NCBI GenBank assembly: GCA_039519185.1
Contig: CM076849.1
Span: 30,892,609-30,956,608, forward strand
Length of the DNA stretch: 64,000 bases
Source: Astragalus membranaceus
Lineage: Eukaryota; Streptophyta; Magnoliopsida; Fabales; Fabaceae
Direction: 5' to 3'
Part shown: positions 1-12,071 of the stretch, piece after piece
Position numbering within the stretch: the first letter of the stretch is position 1
How the letters are laid out: each line of letters begins with the position of its first letter
Program-made: the position numbers and the translations under genes
The notes under the pieces: generated by a model
The model's database searches: none
The model's input: the letters and a program-made list of their open reading frames with translations, nothing else
What the model was told of the DNA's origin: nothing

Positions 1-590
1 TTTGCTTGATTGTGCCACAGTGTTGGCCGGGGGCGCAAGGCCGCGGTGGTGGTTGGTGGCTCGGCTACCTCGATCAAGCTAGGTGTTGTCGTGGTGTTGG
101 CCGGTAGCACGACTTCGCGATGGTGGTTGGAGTCACGGCGCCGGATGTCTGGGGGTGTGCTGTCGGTGGGTGCTGATTCGATAGTTTGTACCTTGTCGGA
201 CGCCAGATTGCAGTTTGCAGATCGCCGGGCTCCTCCCCTTTGCCTTATGCTTCTTTGCCCCCTCCCAATCGTCTCCGGGCCTCCACCTCTAACCTCGATA
301 CTTTGTGATGTGCTTAATGTGAGGATAGCGAGGTGATGCAGGCTGTTGTGGTTTGGAGTGTGAGTTCAGGAGGTGGTGGGTGGAGGTTGTGTGGGGACTC
401 TCAGGTGTTGCCCTGCCTTAGAATTTCTATGGTTGAGTTCTATGGTTGTTTATTTTAGAGGCCTTGTTGGGCATTCTATTATTGTCCTTATTACCAAGGG
501 TTTTGGTCTAGTCCCCCCTTGTGCTTTTTATATCTCTCTTTATTTTATTAATAAATTCGGGCTGACTGCCTGTTTGATTAAAAAAAAAAA
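1..590 (+). mobile_element. Probable 3' end of a LINE (L1-type) retrotransposon
   Basis: A GC-rich stretch with no convincing protein passes into a T-rich tail and ends in a run of 11 A at 580-590. The tail (about 500-590) contains TCTAGTCCCCCCTTGTGC and TTATTAATAAA, resembling the 3' end of the RNase H-bearing LINE at 18278-18729 in this window. The poly(A) stops only about 10 bp before the 3' splice site of the TNP2 exon that starts at 600. I infer a LINE inserted in an intron of the CACTA transposase. The upstream boundary is outside or not visible. Confidence 0.4.
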
Positions 591-599
591 TCATTTTAG

Positions 600-1895
600 G
601 TATTTGGGACATTTGAAGTCTTATGTACGAAATAGGGCACAACCAGAAGGTTCTATTGCTGAAGGATACCTAGCTGAAGAGGTTCTTACCTTTTGCTCTC
701 AATATCTCGAAGGGATTGAGACAAGAATCAATAGACCTGCACGTGTGGATGATGTTCCTGATAATAGAGATTTTACCCTATTGTCTAGTATTTTTCCATC
801 TATTGGTAAAGCTGTTGGAGCTTTCTCAACCTTTGAGCTATCAACCTTGGAGAAAACTCAAGCACATCGATATGTGTTATTAAATTGTCCACAAGTCAAG
901 CCATACATTGAGTGAGTACCATTTCCCAAATGACATTAATCTTAGGTAAACTCTAAATAACATCAAAGACATTACATTGATATATAATGTTCATATAGTG
1001 AATTTAAGGACCATTTGCGGAGGCGGTCTAAAGGGAGAAGGCTTACAACTACAGAGATAGAAACGATAGTTAATAAAGATTTCATTGATTGGTTTCCTCG
1101 AAAGGTAAGTAAAATATGCAACAAAACTCGGGGCTGCTTTTTAATGAAAGTTTATAAATTTGTCTAAGGTAACTAAGACATTCTCTGATTTTGTTTTAGA
1201 TTATGAACCCAGACATTTCTAGTACAGTGTTAGACGATCTCAAGTATCTAGCTAAAGGTCCAACATCACAGGCTCGAAGATTTTCAGCATTTAATATTAA
1301 CGGGTTCAAGTTTCGCACTGCAAGGCGAGAACATGGGTTGAAAACCCAAAATAGTGGAGTTTTTCTAACATCTTCAACATCTTGTGTTGCTAGTAGCGCT
1401 GATGGAAACCTTAGAGAAGCAGATTTGTCATACTATGGAAAACTAGAAGATATCATTGAGCTTAATTATTATGGTCAATTTAAGGTTACTCTATTTAAAT
1501 GTAAATGGGCTGACACCACTAGAGATCGGGGTTTTAAAAAGGATGCATGGGGTTTCACTTCCATTAATTTTTCGCGATTGATTCACATCGGTGATCGTGA
1601 AGAACATGAACCATACATTGAAGCTTCACAAGCTCAAATGGTATATTATGTGGATGATGAAATGAATAAAGACTGGAGTGTTGTTGTCCATATGAAGCCA
1701 AGAGACTTGTATGATATGGGAGACCAAGAAAATAATGATGTTTGTGAGAATGATCCATACCCAGAGCAAAACTTGAATCAATTTTTCGTAGACACTGATG
1801 ATTTTCCATTGATAGGAGAAGACGCAGATGACGAATTATTAAGCTCGGATAATGCCAATGATGAAGTCGAAGAAAATGAGCATATGTCAGAATAG
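600..1895 (+). CDS. CACTA TNP2-type transposase, 3' exons (DUF4218 and DUF4216 regions), partial
   Basis: Three exons join in frame: 600-911 (donor GTGAGT), 999-1104 (donor GTAAGT) and 1200-1895 (stop TAG). The first encodes a segment typical of the DUF4218 region of plant CACTA transposases (YVRNRAQPEGSIAEGYLAEE). The third encodes the DUF4216 region (LNYYGQFKVTLFKCKW, then a conserved DAWGFTSINFSRL stretch) and ends in a long acidic tail rich in D, E and N. In this family the upstream exons carry the TNP2 catalytic domain; here they lie left of the window or beyond the LINE insertion at 1-590. The protein would bind the element's ends and catalyse cut-and-paste transposition in the nucleus. 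The reading frame is open throughout what is visible, so decay is not evident, but the LINE tail ending about 10 bp before the first splice acceptor may affect splicing. Confidence 0.85.
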
Positions 1896-3078
1896 AGTTA
1901 CAATTTAGTTCCTTTAGTATATGATTTTGTATGACATTATTACCATATGTTCAGTTGTGACATTATTTAGTATGACCTTTTGTATTCAAAAACAGGGGTA
2001 AATTAATTGCATTGTATTTGTGGTTAATATATTAGTACAAGTTTTTGACAGGGGAATTAATTACATTCTCTGCCTGTAAGATTGAATTCTTGAGTTATAC
2101 TAAGATTACTTGTGTTGCAACCTGTAAGATTTGGATATTGGCATTTCAGTTTAAGCTCTGCTGTATAAACCCATATAGCAAAACAAAATATATCTTGATT
2201 TGTATAAACCGTGAGTAATAAAATGGAATATTGTCTTGCTTCTAATAAGGATCCATTTTCCTGTCTGTAAATGAGCTACTACTATGATTATGATCTAAGG
2301 ATAAAGCTGTTCTTTCACTTACAATATCATATATCAAGGTAGTAAGTAATGATAGCAAGAGATAAATGTATTATTTATCTATCAAAAGTAACAGCCAACC
2401 CCCTGTAGCTTAATTATTTTTCCTACATGTTAATAAAATGGTACTCTATCTTCATTCATTTATGATTTACTATTAGAAGTGTGTATGGATGACTGATAGT
2501 GACAATGAATTAACCATTTAACACTCCATTCTAATAGCAGAAATTGTTTATACAAGGCAGATCAATTAGAATACTAGTCAAATTTAACATTGAACATTTA
2601 ACATTGTCTGATATACTGATCATATGAATTGCTGACCATATACACTAATCTGATGCTATTAACTGTTTCTTTAATTTCTTTTCAGTTAACTCTTTTGAAT
2701 TAATTTATAGTTTCTCTTTGTGTTTGAGTTAAAACTCATTGTCTGTTTGGTTGGCAACTGATATGATCAGTAATTACTACTGTATTGCCTCTTTCTTCAC
2801 TTTCTTTTGAACATTTGGAAAGCAAAAAGATAAAAGAAGAAGAAGAAGAAGACCAAAGTCACAGTAATTTCCTTGATATATAATAATTAATTAAAAACAC
2901 ATAAATAACAAAGCATAGTAGTAGTTTATTTGCGCCAGCATTCACACTAAGATGAGCATTTAGCCAAGTTTTAGATGAGGATTTTAGTGTTTAATTGCGC
3001 CAGCATTCACACTAAGATGAGCATTTAGCCATTAACGTAGTTTATTATTAATTGATCCTTTGATCTTTATGCGCAGAT
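1896..3078. other. Non-coding spacer between the two CACTA genes
   Basis: AT-rich sequence without a credible ORF. It holds the 3' flank of the TNP2 gene and presumably the promoter of the next gene. A perfect 35-bp direct repeat (2931-2965 and 2996-3030, beginning TGCGCCAGCATTCACAC) lies just upstream of the second gene, and a GAA-rich run is at 2837-2850. No terminator or small RNA gene was recognised. Confidence 0.6.
2931..3030. repeat. Direct repeat, two 35-bp copies
   Basis: The 35 bases at 2931-2965 recur at 2996-3030 with a 30-bp spacer. They sit 50-150 bp upstream of the start codon of the TNPA-like gene and could be a promoter duplication or a simple replication slip; the sequence does not decide. 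Confidence 0.85.
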
Positions 3079-3921
3079 ATGACAAAACCAAGGCGAATTA
3101 AGAATTTCCGCAAAATAATTGGCAGCAGCTCCTCACATCAGGAACCATCCTCCTTGGACTCATCTGGACAACCTAATTTGATTCCCAATGATCCAAATTT
3201 CAGTCCACCTGTTGTTGGTAATGAGGCTTCTCAACCTGGACGACATTCCATTCCTGGACGACATTCCACTCATTACTGGTTTGTAGATGCTATAGGTAAA
3301 ATACATAAATAAATCTAATTTGGTCAGTTATTTTTATTTTCCCTAATAAATGAACAATGACGACATTCCACTCATTACTGGTTTGATAGATGAACTTGGT
3401 ACTACTCGTAAAGAGAAGTTGACAGTGAAGGGTATACATGACTTGGCTGATGGTCTACGTGTTGTGGTCGAATTTGATGATTGTTTTGAACCTATTGGAG
3501 AAGCAGCTGGATTACTCTCTGGAGTTTGTGGACAATCAGCATACGATACTACCTCATTTCCTATAAGTTATGAAAAGTGGTCGGATATGTCAGATGCTTT
3601 CTTTAATAAAGAGTGGAATTCTTTCTACATGGTAAGTCTAGTTTATTTTTGTTTTTAGAGTTTACACATGTGAAAGTTTAAGGCACTGACACTTTTTATT
3701 TGAAGTCTCGGTTTTTTTTCAAGGACATTGACATGGATCTTGCAAAAAGATATGTTGAGCGTTCAATTGGAAAAAAGTGGAAGGAGAATAGGATTAAGCT
3801 TTGGAATGAATTCTATGACCCGACTCTTAGTAAAGAAGATATCATCCAGAATGTTCTTGAAGGTGTGAGCATGGACCAATGGGCGTCATTTGTTACATAT
3901 CGCTTAAAACCAAAGACAATG

Positions 3922-5071
3922 GTAAATACTTTATACATATTGTTGAATTATTCATTTATAATTCATTATTAATTTTAAAAACTGTGTTATGGTTACAAAT
4001 TAAGTTAATCAATTGTGGGGGTATCTTAAACTCGAATCTTACTAATCTTAGCAATTCCTTGGATAAAATCTTACTGTGGATATCTTAAACTGGTTGAATT
4101 CAAGAATGTCCATTAACTTTCAAGTAAACAAACCTCTGAGTTTCAAAGTTTCTGCAGAGTTTAACAGGTCTGCAGAGTTTATTAACAGGTCTGAATGTGT
4201 ATTATTTCTATAGAGTTTCTGCAGAGTTTAACAGGTCTGAATGTGTATTAAAAACTGTGTTATGGTTATTAATTTTGTACCTCTTTTTGTCCAGACAATT
4301 TCTAATCTTACTGCTCCATATTGTTCCTTTATTAGTAAACTAATATTTGTCCCAGAAAAGTGAAAGTAAAAATAACTAAGAATCCAATTCCTATATTCAA
4401 CTATTCAAAACATATAAGGGGAAGTGATGATGTGCTTGATAACCTATTTAGCTGCAGCAATTATTTCATTCATTTGTTTATTTTTATTTTTTTGCTTGTT
4501 TAGCTCCTGAAGCCATTTGTTTTCTGTTATGGTTGTTGCTCCTCATTTGAATCATGGATTAGCAAATAAGAAAACTTTGCTATTTTATTTAAAGAAGCAT
4601 GTATCTTAGGAAATATTGTGATTCATGATATTGGTTCCTCAAACCACAAATTGTTGGTTAGTTGAGCTCATCAGTTAGTGTCAAACCAATTTTTTGTAAT
4701 TTTTTAGTAATCAAGTTTGTTAAAAAGGAAAACAGATTCTGACCTATCTTGTTACCCTGATGTCTCTGGTTTGTTGTTGCCACTCCACAACCCCAACATA
4801 CCTATCGGGCTTGTCTATTAAGTTTCCCTTCTGTTTCCTTTCTCTTGATACACATATCTTCTGTTTCCTTTCCTTCAGTTTCCTTCTTTCCTTCAGTCTG
4901 TTTAACCTTCTGAATTTACAATACAGCTGGGTCAAACCTGTGATATTACATGTTAAAGAAAAAAGAGCTGTCTTTCAATTGTGGAGTGCAAAAGAGAGAA
5001 TAAAAAGAAGTTTTTGTTCAACTTCTTACCTTGTTACCAATTATGTTAACAATCCTCATACTTGATTATAG
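3922..5071. other. Long intron of the TNPA-like gene
   Basis: AT-rich, no supported ORF. It contains a local duplication at 4142-4265 and a T/C-rich stretch at 4760-4915 that gives only spurious reading frames. Confidence 0.6.
4142..4265. repeat. Imperfect local direct repeats in the intron
   Basis: The words GTTTCTGCAGAGTTTAACAG and AACAGGTCTGAATGTGTATT each occur twice within 125 bp, offset by roughly 40-66 bp. This looks like slippage and has no coding content. Confidence 0.75.
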
Positions 5072-5298
5072 GAGCTTTGCAAGAGGAATCGAGAGATAAG
5101 GGGAAAACAAACTCTTCCTCATACTTGTGGTGCCAAGACTATAGCAAGAAGAAGGCATGAAGAGGTAGTTTAAAACTACTCATGTTAAATTAGTTGTTTA
5201 CATAATGATAACTTTATTGATCCTGAATTATGTTATTGACTAAAAAATTTAGAAAATCAAGACTGGCAAGAATTTGGGTCGAGGCCCAATGTGGCTTC

Positions 5299-7584
5299 TG
5301 TAACGCCCTAAAATAATTTAATTAATTAATTAATTAAGTTATTTAAGGGATTACAAAATTATTTAAGTGGAATAATTAAATTAGAAATTGTTTTATTTCA
5401 GGAGGTGAGATGAATTAATAAGGGTGGTGTAAAAATGGGCCCAAGTCAATTAATGACCCAAGCCCATTCCAAAGACTCCAAAAACCTAAGAATTGTGTAT
5501 CATTCCCACTCAAAGAAAGAAAACAGCGACAGAGAGAGTGAGAGGAGAAGGGCAGCGCGACAGCTATCAAGGGAGAAAGAATAGGGATTGTTCATCCAAG
5601 CCTTAGGTAAAGAGTTCTTTGATCCTTTCCTTTCCCTTTTTCTTCCTTTTCTAGTGTGTAGCTTTCAATCCTTCATTCTCTATTGTTGTTGTTTCATCCA
5701 AGCTTTGGAAGCCCCACGGTTTGCGAAAGAGAGGAGGAGGGGGCTGCTGCGTTTTCTTGGTGGCTTATGCGTGGCTGAATTCTTCAATCATCAAGGTTAG
5801 GGGGCTCTTCTTTATACCTATAATAATGCTTAAGATATGCGATATATGTAGGATAGGTTGTAGGAGTTTGGATTGTTGAATGTTGTATTCATATATTGTT
5901 GATGAAATGAGTTAGTTTGAATTGTGGGTATTATGTTACTGTCTTGTTGTTGTAGTGTGATGGATTGAATTGTTGAATGATGTGTTTAGTGCCTTGTTGT
6001 AGTGTTGAATTATTTTGGTGAAGCATGTGGAGTGATGTGAATATGAACATGATAGGAAATTGTGCACATAAATTGTTTGATTAACTACTTCAAAATGAAA
6101 GGAATATGGTTATGTATAAAATTGTGTTTTGATAATGGGTGGGAAGGATTGATGATGAGATCGTGTTGAGTAAAATACTGAGTTTTTGATGTTTTCAGTG
6201 TGTGAAGGCTTCCTGCCATTTCGCGCCTCGTATGCGCTGCAGTCGCGCTCCAAGCGCGAGCGCTGCGCTGCCAAAACAAAAGTTTCTGCCCAATCGCGCT
6301 GGAGTCGCGCCTCACCCGCGCCTCCCAGCGCAAGTTGCTGTTTCTCACTGTTTAGTGCTGTTTTCTCACTGTTTTGTGGTTGTTTTCGCACTGTTTTCCC
6401 TCAGCTTTAAATGGGATGTTTTCTAAACATAATGTGATATTTCCACTATTAAAATGTGAGGTTTCCCTTAATTTAAATATGGTGTTTCCTAAGCTTAAAT
6501 TGCAATGTTTCCCTCAAGTAAAACGTGGTATTTTCTAAACGAAAAGAGGGTGTTTTCTACAACATAATGTGATGTTTAAATTGAATCGAATTGAATTGAA
6601 TTGATAATGGTTCGTGGTGTTGATAATTGGTGTTGTTGTTTTCAAAGAAACCAAAGTTACTATTGTATTTAAATAAATGTGTGTTGCTCCTTTAAGGGAT
6701 AACGTTGCAGTTTTATGAAGCTAAGGTTGAGGTTTTTATAAAATGCTCTTGCTATTGCGTCTTGTAAATATTGTTGTTTTTCATTAAATAGTGCGGTGTG
6801 GGACTTCGGTCTAAAGCGGTGTGATATCCTTAAGGCCTATATGTTGATGATGTTGAGTTAAGAAATAAAAAGCGGTGAGTTTAATAATTATTATGGTTTA
6901 TGTGTGGTGTTGTGGTGCATAGTCATAGTGTCACGTGACTCATGTTGCATAAAGCGGCGTGTAGGCTTCGGCCAAAGCGGTGTGGTGGCTTCGGCCAAAG
7001 AGGTGAGTGCCCTCTAGGCTAATAGCGGTGATGATGGATCCACATGCATGTTGCATTACATGCATTAGTCAAGCATTTGATGAGTTTATGGATGAATTAT
7101 GAATATGATGACTGTTGTTGATAATGTGGTGAGTTGTCATGAATTAGTGTTGCTTGCTGTCCTTCCTTAATATAATGCTTACCTTAATTATTATTATTTG
7201 TGTAAAGAGACTCACCCTACTGCTTTATGTTGCTTCTTATGTCGGCAACTTGCAGGTAATCGAGAGTGAGGGCATTCTTATGCCTCTTTTCTAGTAGTGT
7301 GTCAGCTCTGATATGTAGCACCAGGGGGAGGGCGTAGTAGTACTGTTATTGTCAATTTGATGTATTGGACTGTTATAATGATGTACTGATACCATTCCGC
7401 TGTATTGATGATATTTCATTATGTGCTGTAAACTAAAACAGGTGTTTGTGGGCCCGTCCCTAAACTATCGTGCTATATATCGTGCTATTGTTTGTTGACT
7501 TATGTCACTCGATTATAAGTTGGTTGTTTTTATAAGCGTTGAAATGTGACACCTTCCTTCTATGATTTTATTCGAAAACTCTGA

Positions 7585-7639
<55 letters not shown>

Positions 7640-7666
7640 ATAGTTAATTTAGAAGGGGGTGTTACA
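5299..7666 (+). repeat. 5' LTR of the Tekay-like element
   Basis: 2368 bp, TG...CA ends. It contains a GCGC-rich block (6225-6335), a degenerate series of units ending in TTTCC (6410-6565), repeated AAAGCGGTGTG/GGCTTCGGCC motifs (6795-7030) and a long TA dinucleotide run (7588-7636) close to the 3' end. It carries about 100 bp (roughly 5750-5850) that the 3' LTR lacks. Confidence 0.95.
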
Positions 7667-7669
7667 TAG

Positions 7670-7681
7670 TGGTATCAGAGC
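7670..7681 (+). other. Primer binding site (initiator Met-tRNA type)
   Basis: TGGTATCAGAGC lies 3 bp after the 5' LTR. This is the standard site in plant chromoviruses and many copia elements, matching the 3' end of initiator Met-tRNA. It primes minus-strand cDNA. Confidence 0.93.
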
Positions 7682-7764
7682 TGAAGTTTGGTCTGTCCGA
7701 CCAAGTGTCTAGTTGTTGTGTCTGCTGTATCTAGTTATGTTCTTCCGTGTAGAGATCTGATTTG

Positions 7765-10720
7765 ATGGCGAGATGTTGGGAACCAGCACTCTGCTGCTGA
7801 TGTTAATGCTCGTAACTTAGCAACCTTCCAGAGGAAAAATCCACCCACCTTCAAGGGTCGGTATGACCCTGATGGAGCCTTGGCCTGGTTAAAGGAGATA
7901 GAGCGGATCTTCCGTGTCATGGAGTGTTCTGCTGCTCAGAAAGTGAAATTGGGAACCCATATGCTAGCAGAGGAAGCTGACGACTGGTGGTTGGGAATGT
8001 CGCGAAGGTTAGAAAATGCTGGTGTGGAAGTTACTTGGGAGGTTTTCACAAGGGAGTTCAAGAGAAAGTACTACCCTGAGGATGTGCGAGCTAAGAAGGA
8101 AGTGGAGTTTCTAGAGCTGAAGCAGGGGAACAAGACGGTAGCTGAGTATGCCGCCAAATTTGAGGAGTTGGCCAAATTTTGTCCTTACTATGCCAATGAT
8201 GCCGATTCGGAGTTCTCCAAGTGTGTCAAATTTGAGAGTGGTCTGCGCCCTGATATAAAGAAAGCAATTGGGTATCAAGAGATTCGGGATTTTGCTGGAT
8301 TGGTTGATAAGTGTAGGATCTATGAGGAAGACAGTACTGCTGCTTACAAGGCTGTGAATGAAAAGAGGAATTCTCAGTTTAGGGGAAAGCCCTATGATGT
8401 TGCTGGAGGTAAAGGTAAGTGGAAAGCAGGTGCTGGTCAGAAGTCAAGTGGGGGAGGTGCCCCTTCAAATATTGTGTGTTATTCTTGCAAGAAGCCTGGT
8501 CATAAGAGTAATGAGTGCCCCGAAGCCAATTGTTTCAAGTGTGGTCAGAAGGGCCATAAAGCTGCTAACTGTGAAAAGAAAGGGATTGTTTGCTATAATT
8601 GTGAAGAAGTGGGGCATGTGAGTGCTAATTGTCCTAAGCCCAAGAGGGAGAGAGCTAAGGGGAAAGTGTTTGCGCTGGCAGGATCCGAGGATGCTAACGA
8701 GATTAGAGGTACTTGCATTATTTATGGTACTCCTTTGATTGCTATAGTAGATACCGGTGCTACTCATTCTTTCATTGCTGCATTATGTGCTGAAAAATTG
8801 GGTCTTGATTTGTCTTCTATGATGAGGGAGATGGTTATTGATACTCCGGCTAAGGGGTCGGTAACTACCTCCCTAGTGTGTGCTAAGTGTCCTCTGTCAG
8901 TCTTCGGCAGAGATTTTCTTGTGGACCTTATTTGTTTGCCTTTGGAGGGATTGGACGTTATCCTTGGTATGGACTGGTTAGTTGATAACCATGTGCATAT
9001 CAATTGCTTCAATAGATCTGTGAGTTTCCTTGTCCCTGAGGAGGAAGAATCTGCCTTGCTGCCTGCTGGTCAATTGCGTAGGTTAATGAAGGACGAAGTT
9101 CATCTATTTGCCTTGATGGCGTCTCTGTCTGTTGAAAGTCAAGATATCATTGAGGGGTTGAAGGTAGTATGCGAATTTCCGGAAGTGTTCCCTGATGAGA
9201 TTCCGAGTGTTCCGCCAGAGAGGGAGGTTGAATTTGCTATTGATCTTGTGCCGGGTACGAGGCCTGTGTCTATGGCACCGTACCGGATGTCGGCGTCTGA
9301 ATTATCTGAATTGAAGAAACAGCTAGAAGAGTTACTCGAGAAGAAGTTCATAAGGCCTAGTGTGTCGCCTTGGGGAGCACCTGTGTTGTTAGTGAAGAAG
9401 AAGGATGGAAGCATGAGGCTTTGCGTGGACTATAGACAGTTGAACAAAGTGACAATCAAGAACAAGTATCCGCTTCCGAGAATTGATGACTTGATGGACC
9501 AGTTGGTGGGTGCTAAGGTGTTTAGCAAGATCGACTTGAGGTCGGGTTATCACCAAATCAAAGTGAAGGATGATGACGTTCAAAAGACGGCTTTCAGAAC
9601 TAGATATGGGCACTATGAATATTCTGTAATGCCGTTTGGTGTTACCAACGCACCCGGGGTGTTTATGGAGTACATGAACCGTACCTTCCATAGTTACTTG
9701 GATCGTTTTGTAGTGGTATTTATTGATGACATTTTGGTGTATTCCAAGACGGAAGAAGAGCACGCAGAGCACTTGAGATTAGTGCTAGAAGTATTGAAGG
9801 AAAGGAAGCTTTATGCAAAATTATCAAAGTGCGAGTTCTGGCTGCATAAAGTGAGTTTTCTTGGCCATGTGATTTCTGGTGACGGTATAGCTGTAGACCC
9901 AGCCAAGGTTGATGCCGTGTTGCAGTGGGAGAGCCCAAAGTCAGTGACTGAGATAAGGAGTTTCCTGGGTTTGGCTGGTTACTACAGGAGGTTTATAGAG
10001 GGTTTCTCTAAGCTAGCCCTTCTGTTGACTCAATTGACGTGTAAGGGAAAGGCTTTTGTGTGGGATGCCCGGTGTGAAGAGAGCTTCAATGAGTTGAAGA
10101 AGAGGTTGACCACATCTCCTATTTTGGTATTGCCTGTTCCAGAGCAACCGTTTGTAGTGTATTGCGATGCTTCCAAGATGGGTTTAGGAGGTGTGCTGAT
10201 GCAAGATGGTAAGGTAGTAGCCTATGCGTCTAGGCAGTTGAGAATTCATGAGAAGAACTACCCTACTCATGATTTGGAGCTTGCGGCAATTGTCTTTGCC
10301 TTGAAAATTTGGAGACACTATTTGTATGGTGCTAAGTTTGAAGTGTTCAGTGATCATAAAGGGTTGCAGTATTTATTCGACCAGAAAGAGCTGAATATGC
10401 GACAAAGGAGGTGGCTGGAATTATTGAAGGACTATGACTTTAGTTTGAATTGCCATCCGGGGAAGGCTAATGTTGTAGCCGATGCTTTGAGTAGGAAGTC
10501 CCTTCATGTGTCTGCAATGATGGTGAAAGAGCTCGAATTGATTGAGCAGTTTCGGGATTTGAGTTTGGTCTGTGAAGTAACGCCTAAGAGTGTAAGACTG
10601 GGAATGTTGAAGATTCACAATGAATTTTTGGATGTTATTAGAGAGGCTCAGAAACAAGATATTAAGTTAGTTGAAGCGGCAGTTGGGATCGATCATTCCG
10701 AGAGAAGGATTATGAGATAG
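7765..10720 (+). pseudogene. Tekay gag-protease-RT-RNase H polyprotein, truncated by frameshift
   Basis: An open frame runs from about 7765 to the TAG at 10718-10720. An ATG at 7764 is out of phase with it, so the normal start has probably been lost by a small indel. Gag (retrotrans_gag region, about 7880-8350) is followed by three CCHC zinc knuckles (8478-8635, for example CYNCEEVGHVSANC), a pepsin-type protease with active site DTGATHSF (about 8750), then RT with LCVDYRQLN, the catalytic FIDDILVYSK (about 9722) and connection region, and RNase H (YCDASKMGLGGVL, about 10160). In the family the same frame continues into integrase. Here a net one-base frame change near 10700 puts integrase in another frame. 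The codon pattern is otherwise intact, suggesting recent damage. Confidence 0.9.
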
Positions 10721-11307
10721 ATGCGCAAGATGTGTTGAGACACCGTGGAAGGATTTGTATTCCTGATGATGAAGAAATTAAGAAGGCAATCCTTGAAGAG
10801 GGACATCGGAGTAAGTTGAGTATCCACCCAAGAGCCACAAAGATGTACCAGGATTTGAAGAAACTGTTTTGGTGGCCTGGCATGAAGCGAGATGTAGCCC
10901 AATTCGTGTATGCTTGTTTGACGTGTCAGAAATCTAAGGTAGAACATCAGAAGCCGGCAGGGTTGATGCAGCCATTGGATGTTCCGGAATGGAAGTGGGA
11001 TAGTATCTCCATGGATTTTGTAACTGGGTTGCCGAATACAGTTATAGGATTTGATGCTATATGGGTGATTGTGGACAGGTTGACGAAATCTGCTCACTTT
11101 TTGCCGATTAATATGACTTATCCAGTTCCGAAGTTGGCAGACATTTATGTTAAGACTATTGTGAAGCTGCATGGTGTTCCTTTGAGTATCGTGTCCGATC
11201 GGGATCCTAGATTTACTTCTGAATTTTGGAAAAGCTTGCAAGAGGCCTTAGGTTCTAAATTGAGATTGAGTTCCGCTTATGATCATCCCCGGACAGATGG
11301 CCATTAG
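10702..11307 (+). pseudogene. Tekay integrase, N-terminal and core part, interrupted
   Basis: In frame 1 relative to the preceding ORF. It carries the HHCC zinc-binding region, ending with CLTCQKSK at about 10915, then the integrase core with MDFVTGLP (first acidic residue, about 11012) and SDRDPRFTSEFW (second acidic residue, about 11200). It stops at TAG 11305-11307. Compared with the family spacing (D-35-E), the sequence jumps straight after the DG near 11297 to the LEDLLRAC helix in a different frame. About two dozen bases, and with them the third catalytic acidic residue, are missing. The enzyme would be inactive. Confidence 0.88.
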
Positions 11308-12059
11308 AGGATTTGTTGAGGGCATGCGTTCTTGAACAAGGAGGTTCATGGGATTCCCATTTGCCATTGATTGAATTCACCTATAATAATAGTTTTCATG
11401 CGAGTATTGGGATGGCGCCTTTCGAGGCATTGTATGGTAGGAGGTGTAGGACACCCTTGTGTTGGTATGAATCGGGGGAGAGTGTGGTGTTAGGCCCTGA
11501 GATTGTGCGGGAGACCACAGAGAAGGTGAAGATGATTCGAGAGAAGATGAAAGCCTCGCAGAGTAGGCAGAAGAGCTATCATGATAAGAGGAGAAAGGAT
11601 CTAGAGTTTCAAGCTGGTGACCATGTATTCTTGAGAGTCACTCCGGTGACAGGTGTGGGTCGTGCCTTGAAATCTAAGAAGCTAACCCCTCGTTTTATTG
11701 GCCCATACCAGATTTTGGAAAGAGTTGGGAAAGTTGCCTATCGGGTGGCCTTGCCACCTAATCTGTCTAATCTGCATGACGTGTTCCATGTATCTCAGTT
11801 GCGGAAGTATGTACCTGATCCGTCGCACGTAATTCAGATGGATAATGTATAGGTGGGGGAGAACCTCACTGTGGAGACTATGCCAGTTAGAATTGAAGAC
11901 CGGGAGGTAAAAGTGTTAAGAGGCAAAGAGATCAATTTAGTGAAAGTGGTTTGGTTGGGAGCCGTGGGCGAGAGCATGACGTGGGAATTGGAAAGTAAGA
12001 TGAAGGAAGCATATCCAGAGTTGTTTGATTCAGGTAATTTCGAGGACGAAATTCTCTAA
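11308..12059 (+). pseudogene. Tekay integrase C-terminus and chromodomain-like tail
   Basis: Frame 3, in two parts separated by one in-frame TAG at 11850-11852. The first part (to 11852) carries IEFTYNNSFHASIGMAPFEA and the GPYQILERVGKVAYRVALP region, the C-terminal part of gypsy integrases (GPY/F module). The second part (11853-12059) contains RIEDREVKVLRGKEINLVKV and a W-T-W-E segment typical of the chromodomain-like tail of Tekay/Del elements, thought to steer integration toward chromatin marks. The stop between them looks like a single point change. Confidence 0.85.
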
Positions 12060-12071
12060 GTGGGGGAGAGT
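12060..12071 (+). other. Polypurine tract of the Tekay element
   Basis: GTGGGGGAGAGT directly precedes the 3' LTR, where plus-strand priming takes place in LTR retrotransposons. Confidence 0.85.

Noticed and set aside
10..336. 108-codon frame at the left edge
   Set aside because: No domain, composition follows the GC-rich segment of the probable LINE tail, nothing to support translation.
6186..6426. Overlapping short frames in the GCGC-rich part of the Tekay LTR
   Set aside because: Present identically in both LTRs on both strands; GC-rich DNA without stops.
7588..7636. TA repeat as a possible origin or matrix attachment site
   Set aside because: It occurs in both LTRs as part of the element, and its length varies as expected of a simple microsatellite.
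9139..9772. Antisense frames of 91 and 127 codons over the Tekay polyprotein
   Set aside because: Shadows of the RT coding strand without independent support.
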